This document shows, piece after piece, positions 17,804 through 26,055 of a stretch of DNA of 64,000 bases. How positions within the stretch are numbered: the stretch's first letter is position 1; each line of letters begins with the position of its first letter. Made by a program: the position numbers and the translations under genes. The DNA comes from an uncultured Saprospiraceae bacterium (GTDB lineage: Bacteria > Bacteroidota > Bacteroidia > Chitinophagales > Saprospiraceae): NCBI GenBank assembly GCA_938016265.1, contig CALLWB010000039.1, positions 62,001 through 126,000 of the forward strand. The letters run 5' to 3'. The notes under the pieces are model-generated. The model searched no databases and was not told the origin of the DNA. It saw only the letters and a program-made list of their open reading frames with translations.

Positions 17804-19548
17804 TCTTCCATCGATTTACTTATTTCTTGTTCTATATTGGTGATGATTTGCATGGCTCCTTTATAGGAAGCCCCCATGGCCTCGCTATTATCCATGCCTG
17901 CAAACAAGGCCATTTCGCTGGTGTTGATGAGTTCCAGAAACTCGTTGATACTGGTTTCAGAGACGGATTTTGCAAGCAATTTTTCCTTGACATTGTTTTT
18001 TGAAAGTTCGGACGGCGGTATGTTTAGCTTATCGCCAATGTATCCCCAAAGTGCTTGGGAGACTTCATTGTAGAAACCTCGGGCTTCATTTTTGTCCAAA
18101 AAGGATTTGGCTGTGGCTAGCTGTTTTTGTGCTTCTTTTTCTGCATGCTGTTGCTTTAACAAAGTGACGTCAATATTGCCCTCCTCAATCAATTTACGCT
18201 TGCGCCGAAGCACACCTGCCATAAAAAATGCAGGCAAGCAAGCCAGCGCCATAAATGGTATAGATCCAAAGAAACCTTTTGATGCTTTTCGCAACTTCGT
18301 CTCCGTTTGGATAAACTTAATTTCTCGGTCTTTTAGGTCCTTGTCTCTGGGGTCTACTTTTTCAGTTGCACGTCGATTGCTTCCCATACCAACATCAATA
18401 CTATATTCCTGAGGAGCAAGGGTGATGTATTTCAAGGAGTCGACAGAGAAGAACGTGAAGCTTGGTTTAAAGTTATAGTTGCCGGGTTTTCTAGGCAAAA
18501 TGGTATAGTCAAATACTTTTTTTCCTGCAATGTAGCCGTTTGATTCATAGACCTTTTCTTCGGAAGTAGGTTCGTAGATCTCAAAGTCGGACTCTGGGAG
18601 ATTTAGTTTTGGAGGACTGACTTGTTTGATGTCTCCATTGCCTTGTATTTCTAGTCGAAGATCAATAGCGTCATCGGTGGTTACCGTGTTGTTTCCCATT
18701 TTTGAAGCCAGGATATAGGTACCGATTGCTCCTGAAAAACTTTCTGGTTTGTTGGTTTCTGGAAGTGGTTTTACATTGATTTTGACGACAGGGCTACTGA
18801 TGTTGTGTTGTCTGGATCTTCTGGAGCCTGCAATGGTAACATGCGTATTCAAATTGACAGAAGGTATTTCAAGCAATCCTGTTTTTTGTGGGAACAAGGC
18901 GACTCGTTTTAGCACCTTCGTTTTGAAGCTGGTTTTTCCGATGACTTCGCCAATCACCTGATTGTTGTATCGTTGAATATTTTGCGCATAGAAACCAGGA
19001 AATTCAAGATCTCCGATAATATTATACCTTGAAATTCCTACCTGAGAATACAGGCGGTAATCTACGATGATTTGTTGGCCGAGATACGTATTTATTGTGT
19101 CCAGCTCTGCCTGAATGAATACCGCATTTCCTTCCTGGAGGAGTTTGTCAATGCTGATGGCTGCTTTGTTACTGGATTTTACGACATCGACGTAGAAGGA
19201 TTTTGTCTTGTATGTTTTTTTGCCGACTCGTGCCGAAGCAGGGCCAATTCTGAATCGGCCTTTTTTCTTGGGGCCAAGCACATAGGTGTAGGTAAATGAC
19301 TTGGACGCTTTTCCATTGACAAAGGAGAAACTTGATCCAGTTGCTTGGCTCAGTACGTTGAAATTTCTGAAGTCGGGAGGTTGGAGGTTGGATGCTTCTC
19401 CGTTTGACAAGGTCAATTTTAGTGTAAACTGGCCTCCAAGAACTACCTGTTTGGCATCAGAAGTTGCGACAAAAGATACTTGCGCTTTAACAAAAAAGGA
19501 AATAAGCAGTAAGCTAAAAAGAACAATAATTCGTTGTGTCCAATGCAT
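17800..19548 (-). CDS. batD: BatD, full-length membrane-anchored protein
   Basis: 582 residues: signal peptide (to about 22, ending VKAQ), several beta-sandwich domains in the periplasm typical of the BatD (oxygen tolerance) family, a transmembrane helix (about 429-447) and a cytoplasmic helical tail rich in Lys, Glu and Gln. Motifs SFSFVNGKASKSFTYTYVL and PRKPGNYNF are family-typical. A short paralogue of its first domain lies only 3 bases upstream. It is co-transcribed with batE, which overlaps its stop codon. Confidence 0.92.
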   Translation of the reverse strand: MHWTQRIIVLFSLLLISFFVKAQVSFVATSDAKQVVLGGQFTLKLTLSNGEASNLQPPDFRNFNVLSQATGSSFSFVNGKASKSFTYTYVLGPKKKGRFRIGPASARVGKKTYKTKSFYVDVVKSSNKAAISIDKLLQEGNAVFIQAELDTINTYLGQQIIVDYRLYSQVGISRYNIIGDLEFPGFYAQNIQRYNNQVIGEVIGKTSFKTKVLKRVALFPQKTGLLEIPSVNLNTHVTIAGSRRSRQHNISSPVVKINVKPLPETNKPESFSGAIGTYILASKMGNNTVTTDDAIDLRLEIQGNGDIKQVSPPKLNLPESDFEIYEPTSEEKVYESNGYIAGKKVFDYTILPRKPGNYNFKPSFTFFSVDSLKYITLAPQEYSIDVGMGSNRRATEKVDPRDKDLKDREIKFIQTETKLRKASKGFFGSIPFMALACLPAFFMAGVLRRKRKLIEEGNIDVTLLKQQHAEKEAQKQLATAKSFLDKNEARGFYNEVSQALWGYIGDKLNIPPSELSKNNVKEKLLAKSVSETSINEFLELINTSEMALFAGMDNSEAMGASYKGAMQIITNIEQEISKSMEE

Positions 19549-19551
19549 CTT

Positions 19552-20025
19552 CTATATCGTGTAAATGATCTTGTTCTTTTTGTTTTTTCGAGATGGTTTT
19601 ATGAAAGGACTTTCCATTTGCTCTTGCTTGAGTTTGGGAGGTGCTATTTTGCCGTCTTTTATTACTTCTACTTCCAGGGTTTGCGTTTCCAATGTTTCGC
19701 CATTGACTGTGATGGTGGCGGGTTTTATTTTGAAGGTTCCTACCTCAATTGCCCGTAAGGTGTAGGAGTAGGAGGCCATCCGGCTTGATTTGCCATTGAT
19801 AAATTGAAATTGGGAAGACTGGTATGGACCACTCACAATCTCAAATCCTGGAAAATCGGGAATCTGGAAATCCTGATATTCTGTTCCTTCAATTTTGAAC
19901 CGAATATCGACCGTTTCGTATAAACTGATGGTCTGTCCTGCAATGGTCGCGGAGAAGTTGACTTCCTGCTGTGCCAATAGACAGACGGGAAGCAACACGC
20001 TTGCCAAAATGAGTATTAGCTTCAT
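19552..20025 (-). CDS. Stand-alone BatD N-terminal domain protein, 157 aa
   Basis: Signal peptide (1-18, ending LLAQ) followed by a single BatD-type beta-sandwich domain: VNFSATIAGQTISLYETVDIRF, DFPGFEIVSGPYQSSQFQFINGKSS, YSYTLRAIEVGTFKIKPATI. This aligns with the first domain of the adjacent batD (PDFRNFNVLSQATGSSFSFVNGKAS). It ends in a basic tail (KPSRKNKKNK) without a transmembrane helix. It is not a frameshifted batD, because batD downstream has its own signal peptide and full length. It may be a secreted or periplasmic partner or decoy of BatD. Confidence 0.82.
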   Translation of the reverse strand: MKLILILASVLLPVCLLAQQEVNFSATIAGQTISLYETVDIRFKIEGTEYQDFQIPDFPGFEIVSGPYQSSQFQFINGKSSRMASYSYTLRAIEVGTFKIKPATITVNGETLETQTLEVEVIKDGKIAPPKLKQEQMESPFIKPSRKNKKNKIIYTI

Positions 20026-20060
20026 TGTTAAAAAATATTTAAAGTTGAATAAATTCTAAT

Positions 20061-20093
20061 CAAAGATAACGAATCCTTACCAGTCCTTGTCAA
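20061..20093 (-). promoter_or_regulatory. Likely internal promoter of the Bat operon (TTG-N22-TATCTTTG)
   Basis: Minus strand: TTG at 20093-20091 and a perfect TATCTTTG at 20068-20061, overlapping the last codons of batC. This would give a leader of about 30 bases before the stand-alone BatD-domain gene. The spacing is slightly longer than the usual 17-21. Confidence 0.5.
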
Positions 20094-20883
20094 TTTGTTT
20101 TTTATCTCCTGTCCCCATTCTCATTTTTTCCTGGACTTTTCGTTCTTCGTTGTCCATGACTTCCAGGATTTTGAGGACTTCTTCTCTGCTCATTTGTTGG
20201 ACTTGAGGCTTGCCTTCCTTATCGTTTTCTTGTTCTATATTTTTGTCTTCGCTATTTTTTTGATCGCCTTCTTTTTTCTCCTGTTCAGATTGTTCTTCGC
20301 CTTCTTTTTTGTCTTGATTATCCTTTTGTTCCTGCTCTTTTTGCTCTTCTTTATTCTCTTCTTGGTTTTCTTTTTGTTCCTGGTCTTTGCTTTCGGAGTC
20401 TTCGCTGTCTTCGTTTTCCTGATTTTCTTGATTCTCTTGTTCTTGCTCTTGCTGCTGTTGTTCCTTGAGTTTTTGTAGGGCGAACGCGAGGTTGTATTTT
20501 GTTTCTATGTCCTTTGGATTATTTTTTAGGGCTTCAATATAAGCGCCTACACTTTTGTCGTATTGCTGAAGTTTTAGATGGCTGTTTCCCAGGTTGTGTA
20601 GCGCGTTGGCTTTTCCTTCTTTATTTTCTGCCATTGAGGCAGCGGTTTCATAATGTTTAACGGCTTCTTCGTATCGGGATTGTTCGTAGATTGAATTTCC
20701 GAGGTTGTGTGCTCCTTTTTCGTTGGAAGGATTGTCTTCCAGTGCCTTTCGGTAGTTCTCTTCGGCGTCTGAATAGTTTTGAAGATCATATTGGCGATTG
20801 CCCTGACGGACGTAGCTTCGATCTCCTTGTGCTTGCAAAGAAAACGTACAAATCGAGATAATGATGATCAAAAAATACTTCAT
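20077..20883 (-). CDS. batC: BatC: TPR protein with acidic Gln/Glu-rich tail
   Basis: Signal peptide (to about 18), then three TPR units (about 20-140; LGNSIYEQSRYEEAVKHYE and LGNSHLKLQQYDKSVGAYIEAL). A stretch of about 90 residues made almost only of Glu, Gln, Lys, Asp, Asn and Ser (about 142-230) precedes a short conserved end MSREEVLKILEVMDNEE. This is the BatC pattern. The acidic tail gives a strongly biased DNA composition and produces a spurious Leu/Phe-rich frame on the other strand. It lies 16 bases after batB. Confidence 0.9.
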   Translation of the reverse strand: MKYFLIIIISICTFSLQAQGDRSYVRQGNRQYDLQNYSDAEENYRKALEDNPSNEKGAHNLGNSIYEQSRYEEAVKHYETAASMAENKEGKANALHNLGNSHLKLQQYDKSVGAYIEALKNNPKDIETKYNLAFALQKLKEQQQQEQEQENQENQENEDSEDSESKDQEQKENQEENKEEQKEQEQKDNQDKKEGEEQSEQEKKEGDQKNSEDKNIEQENDKEGKPQVQQMSREEVLKILEVMDNEERKVQEKMRMGTGDKKQIDKDW

Positions 20884-20899
20884 TTTTCCTTTCGGTAAT

Positions 20900-21928
20900 T
20901 TATACTTTAAAAATATCCCGCTTCCCTAACCAATCCGATTTTCGATAAGCAAGCAAGAATTCGATAATTAACAACAGCAAACCTATTGCCAATAAATATT
21001 GATACTGACTTTCATAGTCACTAAACGACCGCTGTTCAAACTCTTGTTTTTCCAATCGCTCAATTCTGCTTTGCAGGGATTCGATTACACTTTCCTGGCT
21101 CGACATATTGTAATACTTGCCGTTGGCCGATTGAGAAAGGTTGCGTAGCATCGTTTCATTGAGCTTAGAAACAACAATATTCTTGTTTCGATCTCTCTTG
21201 TAATCTTTTCTTCCAAAACTGCTCACTGGTATCGGACCGCCGTTGGCTGTGCCGACCCCAACGGTGAAAATCAACATTCCCTTTTCTGCTGCTTCCTTGG
21301 CCATTTCAACAGCCTTTTCCTCATGGTTTTCACCATCTGTTATTATAACGAGCGCCTTGTGGTGTTTGTTGTCGCCTTCAAAAGATTGCATCGCCAATTC
21401 GATGGCGTCACCAATGGCGGTGCCTTGCGAAGGGACCATTTTGGGACTTGCGCTTTTGATAAACAATTGAGCTGCCGAATAATCGGTCGTCAACGGCATT
21501 TGCAGATAAGCATTCCCAGCAAAAACAATCGTCCCGATCCGCTCTCCCTTCAGTTCTTCGATTAGTTTTTGCATAAACTGCTTGGCGCGCTCCATCCTGC
21601 TTGGGCGAACGTCTTCACACAACATACTTTCAGAAACATCCAGTGCAATAAAAATATCGGCGCTTTTTCGTTTTACTTTCTCCTTTTTTGTGCCCCATTG
21701 CGGATTCGCGTAAGCAACACATAAAAATCCGAAAGCAAGGACCAAAAGACTAAACTTCAAAATGTATTTATACTTAGACAAGCCAGGCATCAATTGGTTG
21801 ATGATCGCTCGCTCTCCCAGTTTATTGATGTCTCTTTTGCGCATTAGTATGACACCAATAAACAAAATGATAAGTATTGGTATCAGTGCTAAAAAGTATA
21901 AATGTTCTGGATGTTCGAATCGAAACAT
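20900..21928 (-). CDS. batB: BatB: membrane-anchored von Willebrand A protein
   Basis: Two N-terminal transmembrane helices (about 10-29 and 56-74), a VWA domain with an intact metal-ion-dependent adhesion site Asp97-x-Ser99-x-Ser101, the later MPLTTDYSAAQ threonine and ITDGENHE, and a C-terminal transmembrane helix (about 312-328). The VWA domain faces the periplasm and is expected to bind a protein ligand through a divalent ion. It lies between batA (48-base gap) and batC, as in other Bacteroidota. Confidence 0.93.
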   Translation of the reverse strand: MFRFEHPEHLYFLALIPILIILFIGVILMRKRDINKLGERAIINQLMPGLSKYKYILKFSLLVLAFGFLCVAYANPQWGTKKEKVKRKSADIFIALDVSESMLCEDVRPSRMERAKQFMQKLIEELKGERIGTIVFAGNAYLQMPLTTDYSAAQLFIKSASPKMVPSQGTAIGDAIELAMQSFEGDNKHHKALVIITDGENHEEKAVEMAKEAAEKGMLIFTVGVGTANGGPIPVSSFGRKDYKRDRNKNIVVSKLNETMLRNLSQSANGKYYNMSSQESVIESLQSRIERLEKQEFEQRSFSDYESQYQYLLAIGLLLLIIEFLLAYRKSDWLGKRDIFKV

Positions 21929-21976
21929 TGTCTAGTTATTGGTTATTTAGTTACTAAGTTATTTAATTGAATTTGA

Positions 21977-22984
21977 TCAGAATATGGTTTTTAATAACGT
22001 ATATCGGAGCAACAATTCTATCCCCAAAAGGATCAAACCCAGCCAAAGCCAGGGATAAAATTCTTCACTATATCGTTTGACCGTTGTCACCTCTATTTTT
22101 GTTTTTTCAAATTGATTAATTTCCTCGTAAATCGCTTCCAGGCTTTCCGTATCTGTTGCTCTGAAATACTTGGCGCCAGTCATCTCAGCGATTTCTCTGA
22201 GTAGTTTTTCGTCGATTCGCACTTGTACAAATCCGAATACATATTCTCCATCTCCCCGACGGCCAATAGGCGCATAAGCTCTTCCAATGGTACCCACACC
22301 AATGGTATACACCTTGACGCCAAGCTCCTTCGCAATTTCTGCAGCGGTAAGCGGTTTTACGTAGTCTCCAGCGTTGTTTTCCCCATCAGTAAGCAGGATG
22401 ACGATTTTGCTTTTGGACTCACTCTCTTTTAGTCGGTTTACAGCAGCGGCAAGCCCCAGACCAATTGCTGTCCCGTCCTCCAGAATACCACATTTCAACT
22501 CACTAAGGAATTGGTTGATCACAGAGTGATCGGTAGTCAATGGGCATTGGGTGAATGCTTCTCCAGCAAAAACGGTCAAACCAACCCGATCGTATTTTCG
22601 TTTTTCTATAAACTCAGTCGCTACTTTTTTACTCGCTTCCAGACGGTCAGGTTTGAAGTCTTTGGCGAGCATGCTGCTTGATATATCCGTGACCAGCATA
22701 ATGTCAATTCCTTCAGCCGTTACTTCTTCTTCTTTTAGGGTGGCTTGTGGTCTGGCCATTGCTACGATAAAGGCCGTTAATGCTAAGAGTCGCAGGAGTG
22801 GCAATAGCGCTCTGAGTGTTCCTCGCAATGAACTTTGTCCTCCAAAAGCTTCCAAACTTGACATTTGAAACGACGCATATCGTTTTTTCCGCTGATAGAA
22901 ATACCGAAAAGCCAGCAGGGGAATTATTCCTAGCAATAGGAAAAACCCTGGATTCAAAAATGTTATGTTGTGTAGTGTTGGCAT
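21977..22984 (-). CDS. batA: BatA: membrane-anchored von Willebrand A protein
   Basis: 335 residues, with transmembrane helices at about 8-27 and 58-77, a VWA domain with MIDAS Asp100-x-Ser102-x-Ser104, CPLTTDHS and LLTDGENNAGD, and a final transmembrane helix (about 313-331). A paralogue of batB. The start is one base after the stop of the preceding gene, so the two are probably coupled in translation. Confidence 0.93.
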   Translation of the reverse strand: MPTLHNITFLNPGFFLLLGIIPLLAFRYFYQRKKRYASFQMSSLEAFGGQSSLRGTLRALLPLLRLLALTAFIVAMARPQATLKEEEVTAEGIDIMLVTDISSSMLAKDFKPDRLEASKKVATEFIEKRKYDRVGLTVFAGEAFTQCPLTTDHSVINQFLSELKCGILEDGTAIGLGLAAAVNRLKESESKSKIVILLTDGENNAGDYVKPLTAAEIAKELGVKVYTIGVGTIGRAYAPIGRRGDGEYVFGFVQVRIDEKLLREIAEMTGAKYFRATDTESLEAIYEEINQFEKTKIEVTTVKRYSEEFYPWLWLGLILLGIELLLRYTLLKTIF

Positions 22985-22985
22985 T

Positions 22986-23924
22986 TTAAACGTTTCCTTC
23001 TGGTTCTGTGGGCTCTGTGAGCACGATTTCTTTTTTGGTTGTCTTTACAAAGTCAGTTGCTACGTCCATTGCCTTTTCATGTACTTCTGGTGGAGGCGCA
23101 GATTTGGCAAATTTTACCAAATCGGCAGCTTGTAAGACTTCGCGTAGCAGATTTTTTTGTTGACTTTCAATATCTTTTTGTTTTAGGGCAGTCAGTATTT
23201 CATCCGTAGTGGATTCTAGTGCGGGTACCTCAAACCTGTTTTCTATATATTCTCTCACTGTGAACGTCAGTTGACTGTGGTATTCTTTCAGATTTCCTTG
23301 CTGCCAGAGTTTTTTGTCCTTGAGTGCTCTTAGTTTGTCGAAGGCAATTTCGTGTGCTGGAATTACAATTTCTGGTTGTTCAATAACCACATTTTCGCTT
23401 CGTTTTTTGAAACTGTAAAGGCCAAAAACAAGCATGCAAAATCCAAGGATACCAATGATGTAGGGCAGAATTTCCTGAAAGGTTAGTGGTTGATGAAGAT
23501 TGGGCTTGATCGGCGCCAGATAGTTGGTGTCTACCGCAAGTGTGTGCACCGTCATCATGACCATTTTGGTGTAGTTGGTATCGATAATTCGGTTGCCTCT
23601 CTTTACGGCAAACGGCAATGGTGGGATTTTGTAAAATCCTGAATCGTAGGCTGCAACAGTGATATCTTGTTGTAGGACAAGTTTTGGGGTACGATTGACC
23701 GTGTCGATGTCTCCTAGCTGAATGATTTCCATGCCATCAAACAACTGTTTCTCTAGGATCGGAAAAACGACCCCTGTGCCTGGATTGACAGTTGCAATCA
23801 GGTGAAAGTCGGTTTGATCGCCGATAAGCATCTTCGTGCTGTCAAACAATGCCGTGACACGCACTTGTCCTTGCAAGGATAAGCAGCAGAATGCTACGAT
23901 AAATATGGTGACTAGTTGCTTCAT
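22986..23924 (-). CDS. Bat-operon membrane protein, BatD/DUF4381-like
   Basis: Signal peptide (to about 19), a periplasmic beta-rich region (20-150; FDSTKMLIGDQTDFHLIA and AYDSGFYKIPPLPFAV, patterns shared with BatD), a transmembrane helix (about 151-169) and a cytoplasmic helical domain (about 190-300; LWQQGNLKEYHSQLTFTVREYIENRF). The cytoplasmic part resembles that of BatD and DUF4381. The gene is placed between the DUF58 protein and batA, the normal slot for this subunit. Its biochemical role is unknown. Confidence 0.82.
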   Translation of the reverse strand: MKQLVTIFIVAFCCLSLQGQVRVTALFDSTKMLIGDQTDFHLIATVNPGTGVVFPILEKQLFDGMEIIQLGDIDTVNRTPKLVLQQDITVAAYDSGFYKIPPLPFAVKRGNRIIDTNYTKMVMMTVHTLAVDTNYLAPIKPNLHQPLTFQEILPYIIGILGFCMLVFGLYSFKKRSENVVIEQPEIVIPAHEIAFDKLRALKDKKLWQQGNLKEYHSQLTFTVREYIENRFEVPALESTTDEILTALKQKDIESQQKNLLREVLQAADLVKFAKSAPPPEVHEKAMDVATDFVKTTKKEIVLTEPTEPEGNV

Positions 23925-23934
23925 TATTCTTTGA

Positions 23935-24807
23935 TCAATGTCTTTTTTTGAAAAATTTGATCAGCTCCGTAACGTACGATTTATTGGTCTCCAGACTAAC
24001 GGTATCAATCCCGCTTTTATTAAATATTGTTTTAAAATAAGTATGGTTTTCTTCGAAAAAAGTAGTGTATCGCTGGCGGACCTTTTTGCTGGACGTATCA
24101 ATCCACAATTGTTTTCCAGTTTCGGGGTCAGAAGCGCGGAGCAAACCGACTTTAGGCAATTCCTTTTCTGCGGCATCGAAGAGGTGAATACCTGTTATGT
24201 CATGCCGTTTTGCTGCAATTCGCAAGGAATCTTCGTAATTTTTTTCTGGTACGATGAAGTCAGAAAGAATGAACGCGATGCTTCTTTTTTTGGTCACACT
24301 GCTGAAATATTGGAGGGCTTCTGCCAGGTTAGTGCCTTGTTCTGTAGGCTCCAAGTTTAGTAATTCGCGAATTATTCTAAGAATATGCTTTTTCCCTTTC
24401 TTTGGAGGGATGAACAGTTCGATCTTGCTACTGAAAAAGATGATGCCTACTTTGTCATTGTTGTTGGTCGCCGAAAATGCAAGGACCGCACAGATTTCTG
24501 TAATCAGTTCATTTTTCATTTGATTAACGGAACCAAAAATGCTGGACTTACTGACGTCTACCAGTAGCATGACGGTCAGCTCTCTTTCTTCTTCAAAGAT
24601 TTTAACGAATGGCTCGTTGTATCGGGCGGTGACATTCCAATCAATATTTCGGACGTCATCCCCGTAGTTGTAATTTCGGACTTCACTAAACGACATACCA
24701 CGGCCTTTGAAAGCACTATGGTATTCTCCGGAGAAAATGTGCTTGCTGAGACCTTTGGTCTTAATCTCTATTTTGCGGACTTTTTTTAACAGCTCCTTCG
24801 CGTCCAT
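23935..24807 (-). CDS. DUF58 domain protein of the MoxR/Bat operon
   Basis: 290 residues, cytoplasmic, no transmembrane helix. It carries the DUF58 hallmark GDDVRNIDWNVTARYNEPFVK (about 49-69) followed by a VWA-like fold starting MLLVDVSKSSIFG (about 80-92), in which Asp-x-Ser-x-Ser is preserved. DUF58 proteins accompany MoxR ATPases and are thought to be their adaptors or substrates. It lies 52 bases after moxR and 10 bases before the next gene. Confidence 0.92.
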   Translation of the reverse strand: MDAKELLKKVRKIEIKTKGLSKHIFSGEYHSAFKGRGMSFSEVRNYNYGDDVRNIDWNVTARYNEPFVKIFEEERELTVMLLVDVSKSSIFGSVNQMKNELITEICAVLAFSATNNNDKVGIIFFSSKIELFIPPKKGKKHILRIIRELLNLEPTEQGTNLAEALQYFSSVTKKRSIAFILSDFIVPEKNYEDSLRIAAKRHDITGIHLFDAAEKELPKVGLLRASDPETGKQLWIDTSSKKVRQRYTTFFEENHTYFKTIFNKSGIDTVSLETNKSYVTELIKFFKKRH

Positions 24808-24859
24808 TATCGGTGTTTAGGTCGTTTGTTTAGTTTTGAATTATTCAATGAAAATTGCC

Positions 24860-25858
24860 TTAAGGTACTTCTACTTTGTTCAGTATTTCGCCTATAATAT
24901 CCTCTTGAGAAATATTTTCTGCTTCCGCTTCGTAGGTGAGCCCAATACGATGTCTTAGCACATCATAGCAAATGGCACGTACGTCTTCCGGGATTACATA
25001 ACCTCTACGTTTAATAAACGCGTAAGCTTTTGATGCCATGGCCAAATTGATACTTGCTCTAGGAGATGCGCCGTAGCTGATCATGCTACTGAGGTTTTCC
25101 ATCCCGTATTCTTGCGGATTTCTTGTAGCAAACACAATATCGATGATGTATCGCTCTATTTTTTCATCCATATATACTTCACGGACGGTTTTTCTTGCGG
25201 TGATTATTTGGCTAGGCTTGATTACTTGCTGTACTTTTTCGAAGGCACCGCCGATAATGTTTTGTCGCATTATTTGACGTTCGTCTTCCTTATTTGGGTA
25301 GGTGATTTTTACTTTTAGCATAAATCGGTCTACTTGTGCTTCAGGAAGCGGATAGGTCCCTTCTTGTTCGATGGGGTTTTGGGTGGCTAGTACCAGGAAC
25401 GGTTCTTCTAGTTTGAAGGTGGTTGTTCCGATCGTTACCTGGCGCTCTTGCATGGCTTCCAGCAGGGCACTTTGCACTTTTGCCGGCGCTCTGTTGATCT
25501 CATCTGCAAGAATAAAGTTGGCGAAGATGGGGCCTTTTCGGACGGTAAACTCATTTTTGGCAGGATTGTAGATCATTGTTCCTACGATATCAGCAGGTAA
25601 TAGATCGGGAGTAAACTGAATCCGACTAAATTTTGCATCGACGGCAGTAGATAGTGTTTTGATCGCCAGGGTTTTTGCAAGGCCAGGAAGTCCCTCGAGC
25701 AAAACGTGTCCTCCTGCCAGGAGTCCTAGCATCAGTCGTTCAATCATATGATGTTGGCCAATGATCACTTTGCCTGTTTCTTCGTTCAATGTTTCGACGA
25801 AAGCACTTTCGATAAAAATTCGTTCATTTAGTGCCTGGATATCAACTGAGGTGTGCAT
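24860..25858 (-). CDS. moxR: MoxR-family AAA+ ATPase
   Basis: 332 residues. Walker A GLPGLAKT (56-63), Walker B FILADEINRAP, sensor 1 ATQNPIEQEGTYPLPEAQ, arginine finger region DRFMLKV, and a C-terminal lid with ISYGASPRASINLAMASKAYAF. MoxR ATPases remodel or activate partner proteins, commonly the DUF58 and VWA products of the same operon. First gene of the nine-gene Bat operon. I could not identify a convincing promoter in the 197 bases upstream. Confidence 0.95.
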   Translation of the reverse strand: MHTSVDIQALNERIFIESAFVETLNEETGKVIIGQHHMIERLMLGLLAGGHVLLEGLPGLAKTLAIKTLSTAVDAKFSRIQFTPDLLPADIVGTMIYNPAKNEFTVRKGPIFANFILADEINRAPAKVQSALLEAMQERQVTIGTTTFKLEEPFLVLATQNPIEQEGTYPLPEAQVDRFMLKVKITYPNKEDERQIMRQNIIGGAFEKVQQVIKPSQIITARKTVREVYMDEKIERYIIDIVFATRNPQEYGMENLSSMISYGASPRASINLAMASKAYAFIKRRGYVIPEDVRAICYDVLRHRIGLTYEAEAENISQEDIIGEILNKVEVP

Positions 25859-26055
25859 AAAATAGTATTACTTTGTATTCTTAATGTTAAATTAATCCGA
25901 TTAGTAAGAAAAAGGTAACCTGAAATTCAGGAAGTTCGCTATAATCGGGGTAATTTTGAGCTGTATTTTTGAAAAACTGCGCTAAAATAACACATAGAAA
26001 GCGCAAAACATTGAGATTTTTATTCTTTTAACCATTTATTAACTAGAGATACTAA

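Noticed and set aside
19552-20025. Interpretation of the short BatD gene as a frameshifted 5' end of batD
   Set aside because: The following batD has its own signal peptide and full length, so no part is missing.
20095-20478. 127-codon Phe/Leu-rich plus-strand frame opposite batC
   Set aside because: Antisense of the Glu/Gln/Lys tail of BatC. It imitates a membrane protein but has no independent support.
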